From positions 1 to 64,000 of the forward strand of contig CAVSEP010000006.1 in assembly GCA_963726995.1 (NCBI GenBank): 64,000 bases of DNA, given 5' to 3'. The stretch is from DAIDKA01 sp963726995. Lineage in GTDB: Bacteria; Pseudomonadota; Gammaproteobacteria; Steroidobacterales; Steroidobacteraceae. This document shows, piece by piece, positions 7,516 through 18,202 of this stretch. How positions within the stretch are numbered: the first letter of the stretch is position 1; every line of letters begins with the position of its first letter. The position numbers and the translations under genes are program-made. The notes under the pieces are model-generated. The model did no database searches and was not told the origin of the DNA. It was given only the letters and a program-made list of their open reading frames with translations.

Positions 7516-8490
7516 ATGCCGCAGGAGGAGACGGGCAAGCCGCGTTTGCTGGAGCAGGTTCGCCAGAGCCTGAGGCTGCGTCATTACAGCTATCGGACGG
7601 AGGAGCAGTACCTGGGGTGGATTCGGCGCTTCATCCTGTTCCATCGCAAGCGGCATCCGCGGGAGATGGGTGCTGCGGAGGTGGAGGCCTTTCTGAATGA
7701 CCTGGCGGTTCGGGGCCAGGTGGCTGCTGCGACGCAAAACCAGGCGCTGGCGGCGCTGGTGTATCTGTACCGTCATGTTCTGAATCAGGAGCTGCCGTGG
7801 CTGGATGACATCGTGCGGGCGCAGCGGCCGCGGCGGGTGCCGCTGGTGCTCAGTCGCGAGGAGACGCGGGCGGTGCTGGCGCAGCTGCCGGGGGTGTACT
7901 GGCTGATCGGGACGCTGCTGTATGGGGGCGGACTACGGTTGATGGAGTGCCTGCGGCTTCGGGTGCAGGACATCGACTTCGGCTACAACCGGGTCACGGT
8001 GCGGGACGGCAAGGGCGGCAAGGACCGGGTGACCATACTGCCGGGGGTGGTGGTTGCGCCGTTGCGTGCGCATCTGGATGCCATGGAGGAACGGCATCGC
8101 GTTGCGGTGCGGGACGGGTACGGCGGTGTGGAACTGCCGGTGAGCGTCATGCACAAGCGCCCGGCGGCGGCGCTGGAGTGGGCCTGGCAGTATGTGTTTC
8201 CGGCACTGCGGGCGAGCGAGGATCCGCGCAGCGGCGCAAGTCGCCGCCACCACATCATGGAGGACTCGGTGCAGCGGCAGATGCGGGCGGCGGTGCGCCG
8301 GGCGGGTATCGACAAGGCGGCCACCTGTCACACGCTGCGCCACTGCTTCGCCACACACCTACTTGAACGCGGCTATGACATCCGCACGGTGCAGGAACTG
8401 ATGGGGCACGCGGATGTGTCGACCACCCAGATCTACACGCACGTGCTGCACAAGGGCGCCAATGCGGTGGCCAGTCCCGCCGACTACTGA
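7516..8490 (+). CDS. intI: Integron integrase
   Basis: 324-residue tyrosine recombinase that excises and inserts cassettes at attC and attI. Catalytic residues are visible: R141 (YGGGLR), K in GKGGKDR (about 166-169), H272 and R275 (HTLRH), H298 (GHAD) and Tyr307 (IYTHV). The segment around DPRSGASRRHH (236-246) is the extra patch that separates IntI from XerC/XerD. The N-terminal SAM-like domain (LRLRHYSYRTEEQYLGWI) is normal. Full length and intact. The start is the only in-frame ATG after a stop at 7492, though no good ribosome site precedes it. It is transcribed away from the array, the standard integron layout, and ends 3 bp before the stop of the convergent methyltransferase. Confidence 0.96.
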   Translation: MPQEETGKPRLLEQVRQSLRLRHYSYRTEEQYLGWIRRFILFHRKRHPREMGAAEVEAFLNDLAVRGQVAAATQNQALAALVYLYRHVLNQELPWLDDIVRAQRPRRVPLVLSREETRAVLAQLPGVYWLIGTLLYGGGLRLMECLRLRVQDIDFGYNRVTVRDGKGGKDRVTILPGVVVAPLRAHLDAMEERHRVAVRDGYGGVELPVSVMHKRPAAALEWAWQYVFPALRASEDPRSGASRRHHIMEDSVQRQMRAAVRRAGIDKAATCHTLRHCFATHLLERGYDIRTVQELMGHADVSTTQIYTHVLHKGANAVASPADY

Positions 8491-8493
8491 TTT

Positions 8494-9159
8494 CTACCGC
8501 ACCCGCAGCAGCGTCAGGCCCTCGCCGATGGGCAGCATGGACAGCTCGACACGCTCATCGTGCAGCACGTGGGCATTGAAGGCCCGGATGGCCTGGGCCC
8601 CGGGGGTGGTGAGCTCGGTGACGTACTGGCCGGACAGGCCCAGGGTGTTGTCGACGGCGATCAGGCCGCCGGGGCGCACCAGGTGCAGGAGCTTTTCGTA
8701 GTAGGCGATGTAGTTGCCCTTGTCGGCATCGACGAACGCGAAATCGTAGCCGCCGCGCCCGCCGGGCTGCGCCAGCAGCTCATCCAGCGATTTCAGCGCC
8801 GGCTGGATCTTCAGATCGATCTTCGACTCCACGCCGGCCTCGCGCCAGAAGGGGCGCCCGACGCGCGTGAACTCATCGCTCACGTCGCAGGCCACCAGGA
8901 TGCCGTCGGCCGGCAGGGCCAGCGCCACCGCCAGGGCCGAGTAGCCGGTGTAGGTTCCCAGTTCGATGCAGCGCTTCGCGCCGATCAGGCGCACCAGCAG
9001 GGCCATGAACTGGCCCTGTTCGGGCCCGATCTGCATTTCGGCCTCGGCGCGCGGCGCGGTCGCGGCCCGCAGGCGCGCCTGCACGGGGGTCTCCCTCAGG
9101 GAAGCCCCGAGCAGGTACTCGTGGGCGGCCGTCGGCATTCCGCAGGTGCGTGTTGACAT
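8494..9159 (-). CDS. Class I SAM-dependent O-methyltransferase (CCoAOMT-like)
   Basis: 221 residues. The family transfers methyl from S-adenosylmethionine to catechol-type hydroxyls using a divalent metal. Visible motifs: SAM-binding ELGTYTGYSALA (66-77), metal-binding FVDADKGNY (142-150) and AVDN (168-171). Length is typical of the bacterial caffeoyl-CoA O-methyltransferase-like group. It is convergent with intI (3-bp gap), which makes it the first chromosomal gene beyond the integron. Substrate unknown. Confidence 0.9.
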   Translation of the reverse strand: MSTRTCGMPTAAHEYLLGASLRETPVQARLRAATAPRAEAEMQIGPEQGQFMALLVRLIGAKRCIELGTYTGYSALAVALALPADGILVACDVSDEFTRVGRPFWREAGVESKIDLKIQPALKSLDELLAQPGGRGGYDFAFVDADKGNYIAYYEKLLHLVRPGGLIAVDNTLGLSGQYVTELTTPGAQAIRAFNAHVLHDERVELSMLPIGEGLTLLRVR

Positions 9160-9228
9160 GATGGTCCCGGCAGTGTTCCTGCCATGAGCTTAACCCAAAG
9201 TACCCACAGTCCCGGTAACCTTACGCAA

Positions 9229-10151
<923 letters not shown>

Positions 10152-10155
<4 letters not shown>

Positions 10156-10913
10156 ACTGGCCGGCCGTGCAGGCGATCTACCGCTTCGAGATGGCCCGGA
10201 CCTTCCGCACCATCGTGCAGAGCATCGGGGCTCCGGTCTTAAGCACTTCGCTGTACTTCGTGGTGTTTGGTTCGGCCATCGGTTCGCGCATGACCCAGAT
10301 CGGCGGGGTGCCCTACGGCGCCTTCATCGTGCCGGGCCTGATCATGCTCTCGGTGCTCACCGAGAGCATCGGCAACGGATCCTTCGGCATCTACATGCCC
10401 AAGTGGGCCGGGACCATCTATGAACTGCTGTCGGCGCCGGTGTCGACGGCCGAAATCCTGCTGGGCTACGTCGGCGCAGCCGCGACCAAGTCGATGATGA
10501 TCGGGCTCATCATTCTGGCGACCTCATTCTGCTTCGTGCCGCTGCGCATCGAGCATCCGCTGGGCATGATCACCTTCCTGCTGCTCACATCGGTGAGTTT
10601 CAGCCTGTTCGGCTTCATGCTCGGGGTCTGGTCGGACAGCTGGGAACAGCTGCAGGTGGTGCCGCTGCTGGTGATCACCCCGCTGACCTTCCTGGGCGGC
10701 AGCTTCTACAGCATCGACATGCTGCCGCCGGTATGGCGCACCATCACGCTGTTCAATCCGGTGGTCTACCTGATCAGCGGTTTTCGCTGGAGCTTCTACG
10801 GCCACGCCGATGTCAGCCCCTGGGTGAGCCTGGGCTTCGTCGCCGTGTTCCTGGCGTCATGCCTGCTCGCCGTTTCCTGGATGATCCGCACGGGCTGGCA
10901 CCTCAAGCACTGA
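10152..10913 (+). CDS. ABC-2 type permease (YadH-like)
   Basis: 253 residues with about six hydrophobic segments, ABC-2 membrane family. It overlaps the ATPase gene by ATGA, so the two are translationally coupled and form one exporter in the inner membrane. The segment LTFLGGSFYSIDMLPPVWR before the last membrane helices is characteristic of YadH/NodJ-like permeases. Its 3' end overlaps the convergent peptidase gene by 11 bp. Confidence 0.9.
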
Positions 10914-11637
10914 GGCGGCTGGTGCGGATGTTCTCGCTGGCCAGGGGCTCCTCGATCACCTGCCCGTCCCGGAACGCGATCCGATAGGCGGTGGCGCCTC
11001 GTCGCCAGTTCACCACCTGCGAGATGGCCCCGTCCTGGTACAGCACGCCGGCATAGTCATCGATGCCGATGGCCTCCGGGAAGAGGCGCGCCTGAACCGC
11101 CTCGTGCAGCTTCTCCCGCCGGCCGGGTTCCGAATGAAAGTGCACGCTGCAGGCGCCCGGCAGGAAGCCGAGGCAGCGCAGCGGCTGCAGGCCCGCGCCC
11201 CAGAATGAGTCCGTGAGTCCGCTGTCGAACCAGCAGATCGCCCCCGCGCTCATCCCGGCCAGCAACACGCCGGCGTGCAGCGCCCGATGCAGGATTTCCT
11301 GCAGGCCCCATTCCCGCCATACGGCCAGTGCCGATTTGGTGTTGCCGCCGCCGACGAAAATCGCATCCATGCCCAGCAGGGTCTCGGCGATGTTCACCAG
11401 CGGGACGGCGCCGGCCGTGGGTTTGCGGAAAAATGCCAGGTGACAGGGCTCGCAGTCCAGCGCCCCATAGGCCTCGTAGAACTTGTCGATGCCTTCGGGG
11501 AGGTCGCCGCTGGCGGTGCTCACAAAGCAGATCCGGGGTCGCGCCTTGCCCGCGAGCTTCACGATGTGTCGATCGATGGGCGAGTGGCGGTTCTCCATCA
11601 GGAACCCGCCTCCGCCCAGCGCCAGGATGCGTTTCAT
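10903..11637 (-). CDS. Peptidase S51 family protein (dipeptidase E-like)
   Basis: 244 residues. The family includes alpha-aspartyl dipeptidase and cyanophycinase. The nucleophile is Ser130 in the elbow GMSAGAICWF; FVGGGNT (94-100) is the second family landmark, and SVHFHSE (about 164-170) likely supplies a catalytic His. No signal peptide, so cytoplasmic. Its ATG overlaps the stop of the upstream hydrolase (ATGA), suggesting co-expression. No cyanophycin synthetase is present, so a general peptidase E-like role is more likely. Confidence 0.87.
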   Translation of the reverse strand: MKRILALGGGGFLMENRHSPIDRHIVKLAGKARPRICFVSTASGDLPEGIDKFYEAYGALDCEPCHLAFFRKPTAGAVPLVNIAETLLGMDAIFVGGGNTKSALAVWREWGLQEILHRALHAGVLLAGMSAGAICWFDSGLTDSFWGAGLQPLRCLGFLPGACSVHFHSEPGRREKLHEAVQARLFPEAIGIDDYAGVLYQDGAISQVVNWRRGATAYRIAFRDGQVIEEPLASENIRTSRLSA

Positions 11638-12266
11638 CGGCTCAAGTGCTCATCCTTCCGCAGTCGCGCCAATATTACGTCGGTCACCCGCGCATCCGAA
11701 GGCAGGAAGGTATGCGTGACGGGCACCTGCACGACATCGGTCAGCCATGGTGCGCTGGTCTCAGCCAGGGTGACAACCCCGTCGTTGCCCTCCCGGGGCA
11801 GCAGCCCCACGACCAGCGAGCGGCTCTTGACGCCCACCACGGCGGTCACCGGCACTGCGGGAGTACCCACCGCGGCCATTTGTTGCGGGGAGCCCAGCAG
11901 GCGGCCGCAGTCGCCGGTCAGCAGGCGATACAGGGGATTGGCTCCCAGGCGGGCTGCGATACTGGAGGCCTGGACCGGGGAGCCCAGCAGGAACAGATGG
12001 GCGGCCGGCCGCACGGCGTGCGGCAGGCTGCGCAGCGCCTGGCGCAGCAGCACCCCGCCGAGGGAATGCCCCACCAGCACGTAGTCCCCGCGGCCGGCGA
12101 TCTGGGTGACGCGCTCGACCAGGCGCCCGACGATGGCCGCGCAGGACTCGCGGCTCACCACATGATCGAAGCTGTGCGTGCGCAGTCCCGCACGCCGCAG
12201 CCGCCGCAGCATGCGCCAGCCGGACAGCGAGGAGCGACCCATGCCATGGACGAACAACACCTGCAT
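11634..12266 (-). CDS. Alpha/beta hydrolase (lipase-like)
   Basis: 210 residues. Oxyanion motif HGMGRS (7-12) and nucleophile elbow GHSLGG (66-71, Ser68), with a likely catalytic His in PVTHTF near the C-terminus. Length and motifs match the small bacterial triacylglycerol-lipase-like/PGAP1-like hydrolases. No signal peptide. Located between folA and the S51 peptidase, and overlapping the latter by 4 bp. Substrate cannot be inferred. Confidence 0.8.
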   Translation of the reverse strand: MQVLFVHGMGRSSLSGWRMLRRLRRAGLRTHSFDHVVSRESCAAIVGRLVERVTQIAGRGDYVLVGHSLGGVLLRQALRSLPHAVRPAAHLFLLGSPVQASSIAARLGANPLYRLLTGDCGRLLGSPQQMAAVGTPAVPVTAVVGVKSRSLVVGLLPREGNDGVVTLAETSAPWLTDVVQVPVTHTFLPSDARVTDVILARLRKDEHLSR

Positions 12267-12292
12267 GGCCGAAGGGCTCCTCAGTGATTCAG

Positions 12293-12802
12293 TTACGCCG
12301 CCTTTCTTTCCAGCGTAACGAAGCTCATGGCATAGGGATGACGCGCATCGGCGGGATGCAGCCGGCGCTCAGTCTCCTGCCATTGCTCGATGATAAGGTC
12401 CGGGAAGCGGGTATCCCCGTCGATGATGGCGTGAATCCGTGTCAGATATATCCGGGTGGCGTGCGGCAGCGCCAGCGCATACACCTGGGCGCCGCCGGCG
12501 ACCATCAGTTCAGGCGCGGCTCCCGCGGCGCGGATGGCGCCCTCCAGGTCCGCGACCGCGGTGACCCCCGGCGCGGACCAGCCCCGGGCGCGCGTCAGGA
12601 CCAGGTTGGTGCGCCCCGGCAGCGGCCGGCCGATGGCCTCGAAGGTCTTGCGCCCCATGAGCACCGGCTTGCCCAGGGTGAGGGCCTTGAAGTGCTTCAG
12701 GTCATCGGGCAGGTGCCAGGGCATGCCGTTGTCACGGCCGATCACCCCGTTCTCGGTCGCGGCCACCAGCAGCGAAATCCGCAGCTCGGCGCGCCCGGAC
12801 AT
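12293..12802 (-). CDS. folA: Dihydrofolate reductase
   Basis: 169 residues. Reduces dihydrofolate to tetrahydrofolate with NADPH. GVIGRDNGMPWHLPDD (19-34) contains the catalytic Asp34, MGRKTFEAIGRPLPGR (49-64) binds NADPH, and VAGGAQVY (101-108) is the second nucleotide motif. Its ATG overlaps the kup stop (TGATG). thyA lies three genes upstream on the same strand; thymidylate synthase produces the dihydrofolate that this enzyme recycles, a common pairing. Confidence 0.96.
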   Translation of the reverse strand: MSGRAELRISLLVAATENGVIGRDNGMPWHLPDDLKHFKALTLGKPVLMGRKTFEAIGRPLPGRTNLVLTRARGWSAPGVTAVADLEGAIRAAGAAPELMVAGGAQVYALALPHATRIYLTRIHAIIDGDTRFPDLIIEQWQETERRLHPADARHPYAMSFVTLERKAA

Positions 12803-14673
12803 CAGATCTCAACGGAGGTGTTCAGGATGATGGTGTCGCGCACCGGCATGCGGAAGAACTCCGTGGCCGCGCCGCTGCGCCGCTGCATCCGCGCGAACAG
12901 GCGCCGCTTCAGGCCCTGCCAGCCCGGCCGCGGCCGCGCCACGACCACATGCTGTCCGACAAAGAACGAACAGTCTTCCAGGTAAACACGCAGTCCGCGC
13001 GAACGGCAGGCGCGCAGCGCCTCGCGCACGTCCGGGGTTTCCATGAAGCCGAAGCGCGCGGTAATGGCAAATACCCCCGGCGCCAGTTCCTGCACCCGCG
13101 CCCGGTCGGCCTGGCTTTGCCGCGGCGTATCCACGATCTGGAAGTTCAGGATCAGGATGCGCTCGTGCACCACCTTGTTGTGCTCGAAATTGCGGATCAG
13201 CGCGGAGGGAATGTAGACCGGATGGCTGGCCAGGAACACTCCCGTGCCGGGAACCCGGTAGGCATCCTCCAGCAGCTTCGACAAGGTGGTGAGCGGCTGC
13301 GCCATGGCGGCCAGCGCGCGGCGCAGATCCACGCGGCCGGAACGCCAGGTCGAGAATATGCCGTACAGGCACATCGCCAGGGTGAGGGGCACCCAGCCGC
13401 CGGCCGGTATCTTGGTCATGTTGCCGGCGACGAAGATGCCGTCCAGGCAGAACAGTCCGCTGAACAGCGCGCCCACGGCCAGGGGCGGCCAGCCCCACTG
13501 GGTGACCGCGACGAAGGCGCCGAGGATGGTGGTGATGAACATGGTGCCCACGACGGCCGCGCCGTAGGCGCCGGCGAGCGCGTCCGAGGAGCCGAATGCC
13601 AGCACGAACATGCACACGAACACCAGCAGCATGGCATTGACCACCGGTACATAGATCTGTCCCTGCTCGTGGGCCGAGGTCTGCAGCACCCGCATGCGCG
13701 GCAGCAGGTCCAGCTGGATGGCCTGGCGGGCCACCGAGAAGGCTCCGGAAATCACCGCCTGGGAGGCGATCACGGAGGCCGCGGTCGCCAGCACCACCAT
13801 CAGCGGCAGCAGCGGCTGTGGAAACAGCGCGTACATGGCATGGTCGGCGCCGCCGCCGTGCAGCCGCAGCGCGCCCTGCCCCATGTAGTTCAGCAGCAGC
13901 GCCGGCCAGACCAGCGAGAACCACGCGACGCGCACCGGCTGCTTGCCGAAGTGCCCCATGTCCGCATACAGGGCCTCACCGCCCGTCACGCACAGGAACA
14001 CCGCGCCGATGAGCGCCAGCGCCGTGCCGGGACTGTTGAACAGGACCTGCACGGCATACACGGGATTGATGCACTTCAAGACCACCGGCGCGGTGACGAT
14101 GGCGGCTGCACCCGAGACCGCCAGGGCGAGAAACCACACGACCATGATGGGTCCGAAGGCGCCGCCCACTTTCGCGGTGCCGCTGCGCTGGATCCAGAAC
14201 AGCGCCACGATGACCCCCAGGGTCACCGGGATCACGGCCCGACTGAAGGTCGGGTCCAGCAGTTCCAGACCCTCGACCGCGCTGAGCACCGAAATCGCCG
14301 GTGTGATCAGCGCATCGCAAAAGAACAGCGCAGTGCCGATCAGCGCCAGGTTGATGGCGATCCGCGGCCACAGTCCGATCTGGTTCAGCCGCCGCTGAGC
14401 CAGCGCCAGCAGCGCCAGGATGCCGCCCTCGCCCTCGTTGTCGGCCCGCATCATCACGACCACGTATTTGAGCGTGACCGATATGGCGAGGCTCCAGAAG
14501 ATCAGCGACAGCACGCCAAGGATCGAATCGGCGCTGGTCGCGCCGGACACCTTCAGCGACTCATCGAAGGCGTACAGGGGACTGGTGCCGATGTCGCCAT
14601 AGACTATCCCCAGGGCGCCGATGACGGCGCCCAGGGCCGGTCTGCGATCACCATCGGCGCGTGCCTGGCTCAC
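12802..14673 (-). CDS. kup: Potassium uptake protein Kup
   Basis: 623 residues, inner-membrane K+/H+ symporter with about 12 membrane segments. The first helix carries GALGIVYGDIGTSPLYAF (about 19-36), the family signature, and a cytoplasmic domain follows residue 450. The GTG at 14673 is chosen because it overlaps the TGA of the upstream SET gene (GTGA) and leaves the usual short N-terminus; the open frame extends further upstream, but only antisense-like into the SET gene. Coupled to folA downstream. Confidence 0.94.
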   Translation of the reverse strand: MSQARADGDRRPALGAVIGALGIVYGDIGTSPLYAFDESLKVSGATSADSILGVLSLIFWSLAISVTLKYVVVMMRADNEGEGGILALLALAQRRLNQIGLWPRIAINLALIGTALFFCDALITPAISVLSAVEGLELLDPTFSRAVIPVTLGVIVALFWIQRSGTAKVGGAFGPIMVVWFLALAVSGAAAIVTAPVVLKCINPVYAVQVLFNSPGTALALIGAVFLCVTGGEALYADMGHFGKQPVRVAWFSLVWPALLLNYMGQGALRLHGGGADHAMYALFPQPLLPLMVVLATAASVIASQAVISGAFSVARQAIQLDLLPRMRVLQTSAHEQGQIYVPVVNAMLLVFVCMFVLAFGSSDALAGAYGAAVVGTMFITTILGAFVAVTQWGWPPLAVGALFSGLFCLDGIFVAGNMTKIPAGGWVPLTLAMCLYGIFSTWRSGRVDLRRALAAMAQPLTTLSKLLEDAYRVPGTGVFLASHPVYIPSALIRNFEHNKVVHERILILNFQIVDTPRQSQADRARVQELAPGVFAITARFGFMETPDVREALRACRSRGLRVYLEDCSFFVGQHVVVARPRPGWQGLKRRLFARMQRRSGAATEFFRMPVRDTIILNTSVEI

Positions 14674-15227
14674 GGGCGGCGCCGTGGACTCGAACGCCTG
14701 GCGGCTGCGGACTTTCTGGCCGCGGTCCGCTTCGACTGCTTCTTGCCGCGGGCCGCCGGACGCTTCGGCGGCCACAGCATGGTGCCGCGGCAATCCTTGG
14801 CGCCGCAGCGGCAGGCATAGACCACATCGACATTGGGCGGATCGTCGCGCTCGCGGCCGATCTGGTAGTCGTAGTTGAGTTCCTCGCCAGGCTCGATGGT
14901 GCGGATGCAGTCGATGAAGACCCGCCGGTTCTCGATATTGGACTCGCAGTTCGGATCACAGCTGTGATTGATGAAGCGTGAATCGTTGCCGTCCACCGTG
15001 GCGTCGATGACGACGTTGCGATCCACGGCGAACAGGAAGGTGTGGTTGTCGTTCTCGTCATGGTCGTCGTAGCGGCGGTTGGCGCGCGCATGCGAGATGC
15101 GGTCCCCCACGTACTCGATGATGCGGGTGCCCTTGCGGATGCGCTTCAGGGCAAACACGCCGCTGCCGTGCACGCGGGATTTGCGCACCTTGATCAGCGC
15201 GGCTGCGCTGGACTTGGCTTTGGCCAT
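14670..15227 (-). CDS. SET domain-containing protein
   Basis: 185 residues. Protein-lysine methyltransferase fold: SET-N HGSGVFA (20-26), SAM/active-site motif RFINHSCDPNC (84-94), GEELNYDY (114-121) and a post-SET Cys cluster CRCGAKDCRG (139-148). The last 35 residues are a Lys/Arg/Ala-rich tail resembling histone-H1-like tails, possibly for DNA or nucleic-acid binding (inference). Bacterial SET proteins of this size are known, but their targets are largely undefined. Placed in a tight operon between thyA and kup. Confidence 0.92.
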   Translation of the reverse strand: MAKAKSSAAALIKVRKSRVHGSGVFALKRIRKGTRIIEYVGDRISHARANRRYDDHDENDNHTFLFAVDRNVVIDATVDGNDSRFINHSCDPNCESNIENRRVFIDCIRTIEPGEELNYDYQIGRERDDPPNVDVVYACRCGAKDCRGTMLWPPKRPAARGKKQSKRTAARKSAAARRSSPRRRP

Positions 15228-15230
15228 GCT

Positions 15231-16025
15231 CTAGACCGCCACCGGCGCTTTGATCGCCGCGTGATGTTGATAGTTCACGAATTCAAAATCCTCATAGTCA
15301 TAGCTGAAAATATCGGGGGGACGGCGCCGGATGAGTAGCCGCGGCGGCGCCAGGGGCGTGCGCGCCAGCTGCTCATCGGCCTGCGCGAGGTGATTCAGGT
15401 ACAGGTGGCAGTCGCCCCCGGTCCACACCAGTTCGCCCACTTCCAGGTCGCTCTGCTGGGCGATCATGTGTGTCAGCAGGGCATAGGAGGCGATGTTGAA
15501 GGGCACGCCCAGAAAGAAGTCCGCGCTGCGCTGGTACAGATGGCAGGACAGGCGTCGCTCGGCCACGTAGAACTGGAACATGGCATGGCAGGGCTGCAGC
15601 TTCATGCGCTCCAGTTCACCCACATTCCAGGCGTTCACGATCATGCGCCGTGAATCCGGCGAGTCGCGCAACTGCCGCATCAGGATGCTGATCTGGTCGA
15701 TGGTTCTGCCATCGACCGCGGGCCAGGCGCGCCACTGCCGGCCATACACCGGGCCCAGCTCGCCGCGCTCATCCGCCCACTCGTCCCAGATGCTCACGCC
15801 GTGTTCATGCAACCAGGCCACGTTGGTGTCGCCGCGCAGGAACCACAGCAGCTCGTAGATCACCGAGCGCAGGTGCACCTTCTTGGTGGTCACCAGCGGA
15901 AAGCCGGTGGCCAGGTCAAAACGCATCTGATGTCCGAACACCGACAGTGTGCCGGTGCCGGTGCGGTCCTGCTTGGCCGCGCCGTGCTCGCGGATGTAGC
16001 GCATGAGTTCCAGGTACTGTCGCAC
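15231..16025 (-). CDS. thyA: Thymidylate synthase
   Basis: 264 residues, exactly the usual length. It converts dUMP to dTMP using methylene-tetrahydrofolate. Catalytic Cys146 sits in QPCHAMFQF; RTGTGT (21-26) and the dUMP-binding RSADFFLGVPFNIASY are present. GTG start at 16025, 12 bp after the lgt stop. The order lgt-thyA is widespread in proteobacteria. It works with folA downstream. Confidence 0.97.
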   Translation of the reverse strand: MRQYLELMRYIREHGAAKQDRTGTGTLSVFGHQMRFDLATGFPLVTTKKVHLRSVIYELLWFLRGDTNVAWLHEHGVSIWDEWADERGELGPVYGRQWRAWPAVDGRTIDQISILMRQLRDSPDSRRMIVNAWNVGELERMKLQPCHAMFQFYVAERRLSCHLYQRSADFFLGVPFNIASYALLTHMIAQQSDLEVGELVWTGGDCHLYLNHLAQADEQLARTPLAPPRLLIRRRPPDIFSYDYEDFEFVNYQHHAAIKAPVAV

Positions 16026-16037
16026 GGCGCTTGAGCC

Positions 16038-16911
16038 TTAGGTGGCGGGCAGGAAGTTTCCGGAAGGTGCGCGCCGTCGATAGGCGATGACCAGCAGCAC
16101 CAGCCCCCCCAGGATCATGGGCAGGGACAGGATCTGGCCCATGGTCACCCACTCGGCGAACAGGTACCCCAGGTTCGCATCCGGAACGCGCACGAACTCG
16201 ATGCTGAAGCGCGCCAGGCCGTAGAGCAGCAGGAACAGCCCCGAGGGCGCCAGCTGCGGGCGCGGCTTGCGGGTGAACAGCCACAGGATGACAAAGCCGA
16301 CCAGGCCCTTCGAGCACCGCCTCATAGAGCTGGGAGGCGTGCACCTGCAGGATGCAGGGGTGGAGGTTGAACCGGCGGCAGTAGGTGAGGGCGACCTCGG
16401 CCTGGGAGGGGTAAAGCTTCGCAGGATCGACGCTGAATCCCCACGGTCCGCTGGTCGGCTTGCCCCACAGCTCGCCGTTGATGAAATTGCCGATCCGCCC
16501 GAAGAACAGCCCCAGCTGCGGCAGCGGCGCGGCGAAGTCGAAGACATCGGCGATCCGCCGCTTGCGGCGCAGGGCAAACGCCCCCATGGCAATCAGGGTC
16601 CCCAGCAGCGCCCCGTGGAAGGACATGCCGCCATCCCAGACCTTGAGCGGATACCACAGGTCCTGCGCCCAGTACTGCATGCCGTAGAAGAGCACGTAGC
16701 CGGTGCGGCCGCCGAAAATGACCCCCATCATGCCGAAGAACACCAGGTCATCGACATCCAGCGGCTTCCAGCTCGAGCCCGCGCGCGCGGCGCGCACCCG
16801 TCCCAGCCACCAGGCCGCGGCAAAGCCGACCAGGTACATGATGCCGTACCAGTGGACCTTGATCGGCCCCAGCTCTAGGGCGACGGGATTGATGCCTGGA
16901 TAGTGCAGCAT
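16038..16911 (-). CDS. lgt: Prolipoprotein diacylglyceryl transferase (frameshifted)
   Basis: About 290 residues after correction. It transfers diacylglycerol to the lipobox Cys of prolipoproteins in the inner membrane. N-terminal part: GGMSFHG with His99, and RIGNFINGELWG (139-150), the Lgt signature. The frame breaks near 16304-16310 (GGCCCTT, one extra base); the C-terminal membrane half (LVGFVILWLF to the end) continues in another frame. As lgt is essential in most Gram-negative bacteria, a sequence error is more likely than a true pseudogene. Confidence 0.88.
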
Positions 16912-16936
16912 GGCGAAATTGTATCGGTTTCGACCG

Positions 16937-18158
16937 TCACTCGCGCGAAACGCGACAGAACAGCGCTTTCAGATAGCGGGTCTCGGGGATGGCCGGGTGC
17001 ACCGGGTGATCCGGGGACTGGCCGCCGAAGGCAATGATCTGGGCGAACCGCGCGCTGTGGCGGGCCGCGGCCTGCACCGCGCCGACCAGCTGCTGCTCCT
17101 CCAGGTGGTAGGAGCAGGAACAGGACACCAGCAGGCCGTCGCGCTCGATGAGGTTCATGGCCAGCTGATTGAGCTTGCGGTAGGCCGCCTGGCCCTGCGG
17201 TATGTCCTTGCGGCGCTTGATGAAGGCCGGCGGATCCAGGATCACCACATCGAAGCGCTCGCCGGCCTCATGCAGGCTCTTGAGCACCTCGAAGGCATCG
17301 CCGCGCAGCGTCTCGAGCGTCTTGCCGGCCGCCGCCGCATTGCGCTGCGCGAAATCGAGCGCGGCCTGCGATGCGTCCACGCAGGTGGCGCGGCCGGCGC
17401 CGCTCATGAGCGCGGTGAGCGCCCAGGCGCCCACGTAGGAGCACACATCCAGCACCCGCGCGCCCGGCGGCATCAGGCGTCCCAGCAATGCGCGGTTGGC
17501 CGCCTGGTCGTAGAACCAGCCGGTCTTCTGCCCTTCGGCCAGCGGCGCCGCAAAGTCGATGCCCGGCCTCGCGCACCCGCAGGGTCTCGCCGGGCTCACC
17601 GAATGCGGCACCTGAGAATGCCGGCAGATGCTCCAGCTCCCGGGCGCCCGAGTCGTTCTTCCAGTACAGCACGCGCGGATCCAGCACCTTGCGCACGGCC
17701 GCCTCGACCTGCGCACGCAGCGCCTCCATGCCGGCGGTGGCGATCTGGCCCACGATCACCTCATCGAAGCGGTCCAGCACCAGGCCGGGCAGCTGATCCG
17801 ATTCACCGAACACCAGCCGGCCATAAGGCTCGCTCGAGAGCCGCCGGCGCAGCGCCAGGGCGACATTCAGGCGGTGGACGATCAGCGACGCATCGATCGG
17901 GATCTGCGGATCACGGCTCATGATGCGCGCGCAGATCAGGGAATGCGGATTGACGTAGGCGAAGCCTAAGAACTTGTCGCGGTCGGACAGCAGCCGCACC
18001 GCGCCGCCCGCGGGCAGCGTGGTGAGCGGCGTGCGCGCGATATCCACTTCATTGCTGAACACCCAGGGATGGCCCGCGTTGATGCGCCGATCCTCACCGT
18101 GCTTCAGGCGCAGCTCGGGCAGGATGGCGGTCGGCGTGAGGGTAGCGGATGGAGTCAT
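16937..18158 (-). CDS. Class I rRNA (cytosine-C5) methyltransferase, RlmI-like (frameshifted)
   Basis: About 406 residues after correction. N-terminal PUA-like part with GHPWVFSNEV, an EEHD-like middle part, then a Rossmann methyltransferase with DVCSYVGAWALTA (SAM site) and DPPAFIKRR. This architecture is that of RlmI, which makes m5C1962 in 23S rRNA. The frame breaks near 17561, where one extra base follows the Arg-Glu-Ala-Gly codons; both halves are otherwise well conserved. Start taken at the second ATG (18158). It is divergent from the yyaL-like gene. Confidence 0.85.
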
Positions 18159-18202
18159 CGGGCCGGCCATTATACCGGATGCCCCGGTGTATCCTTGGCC
18201 GC

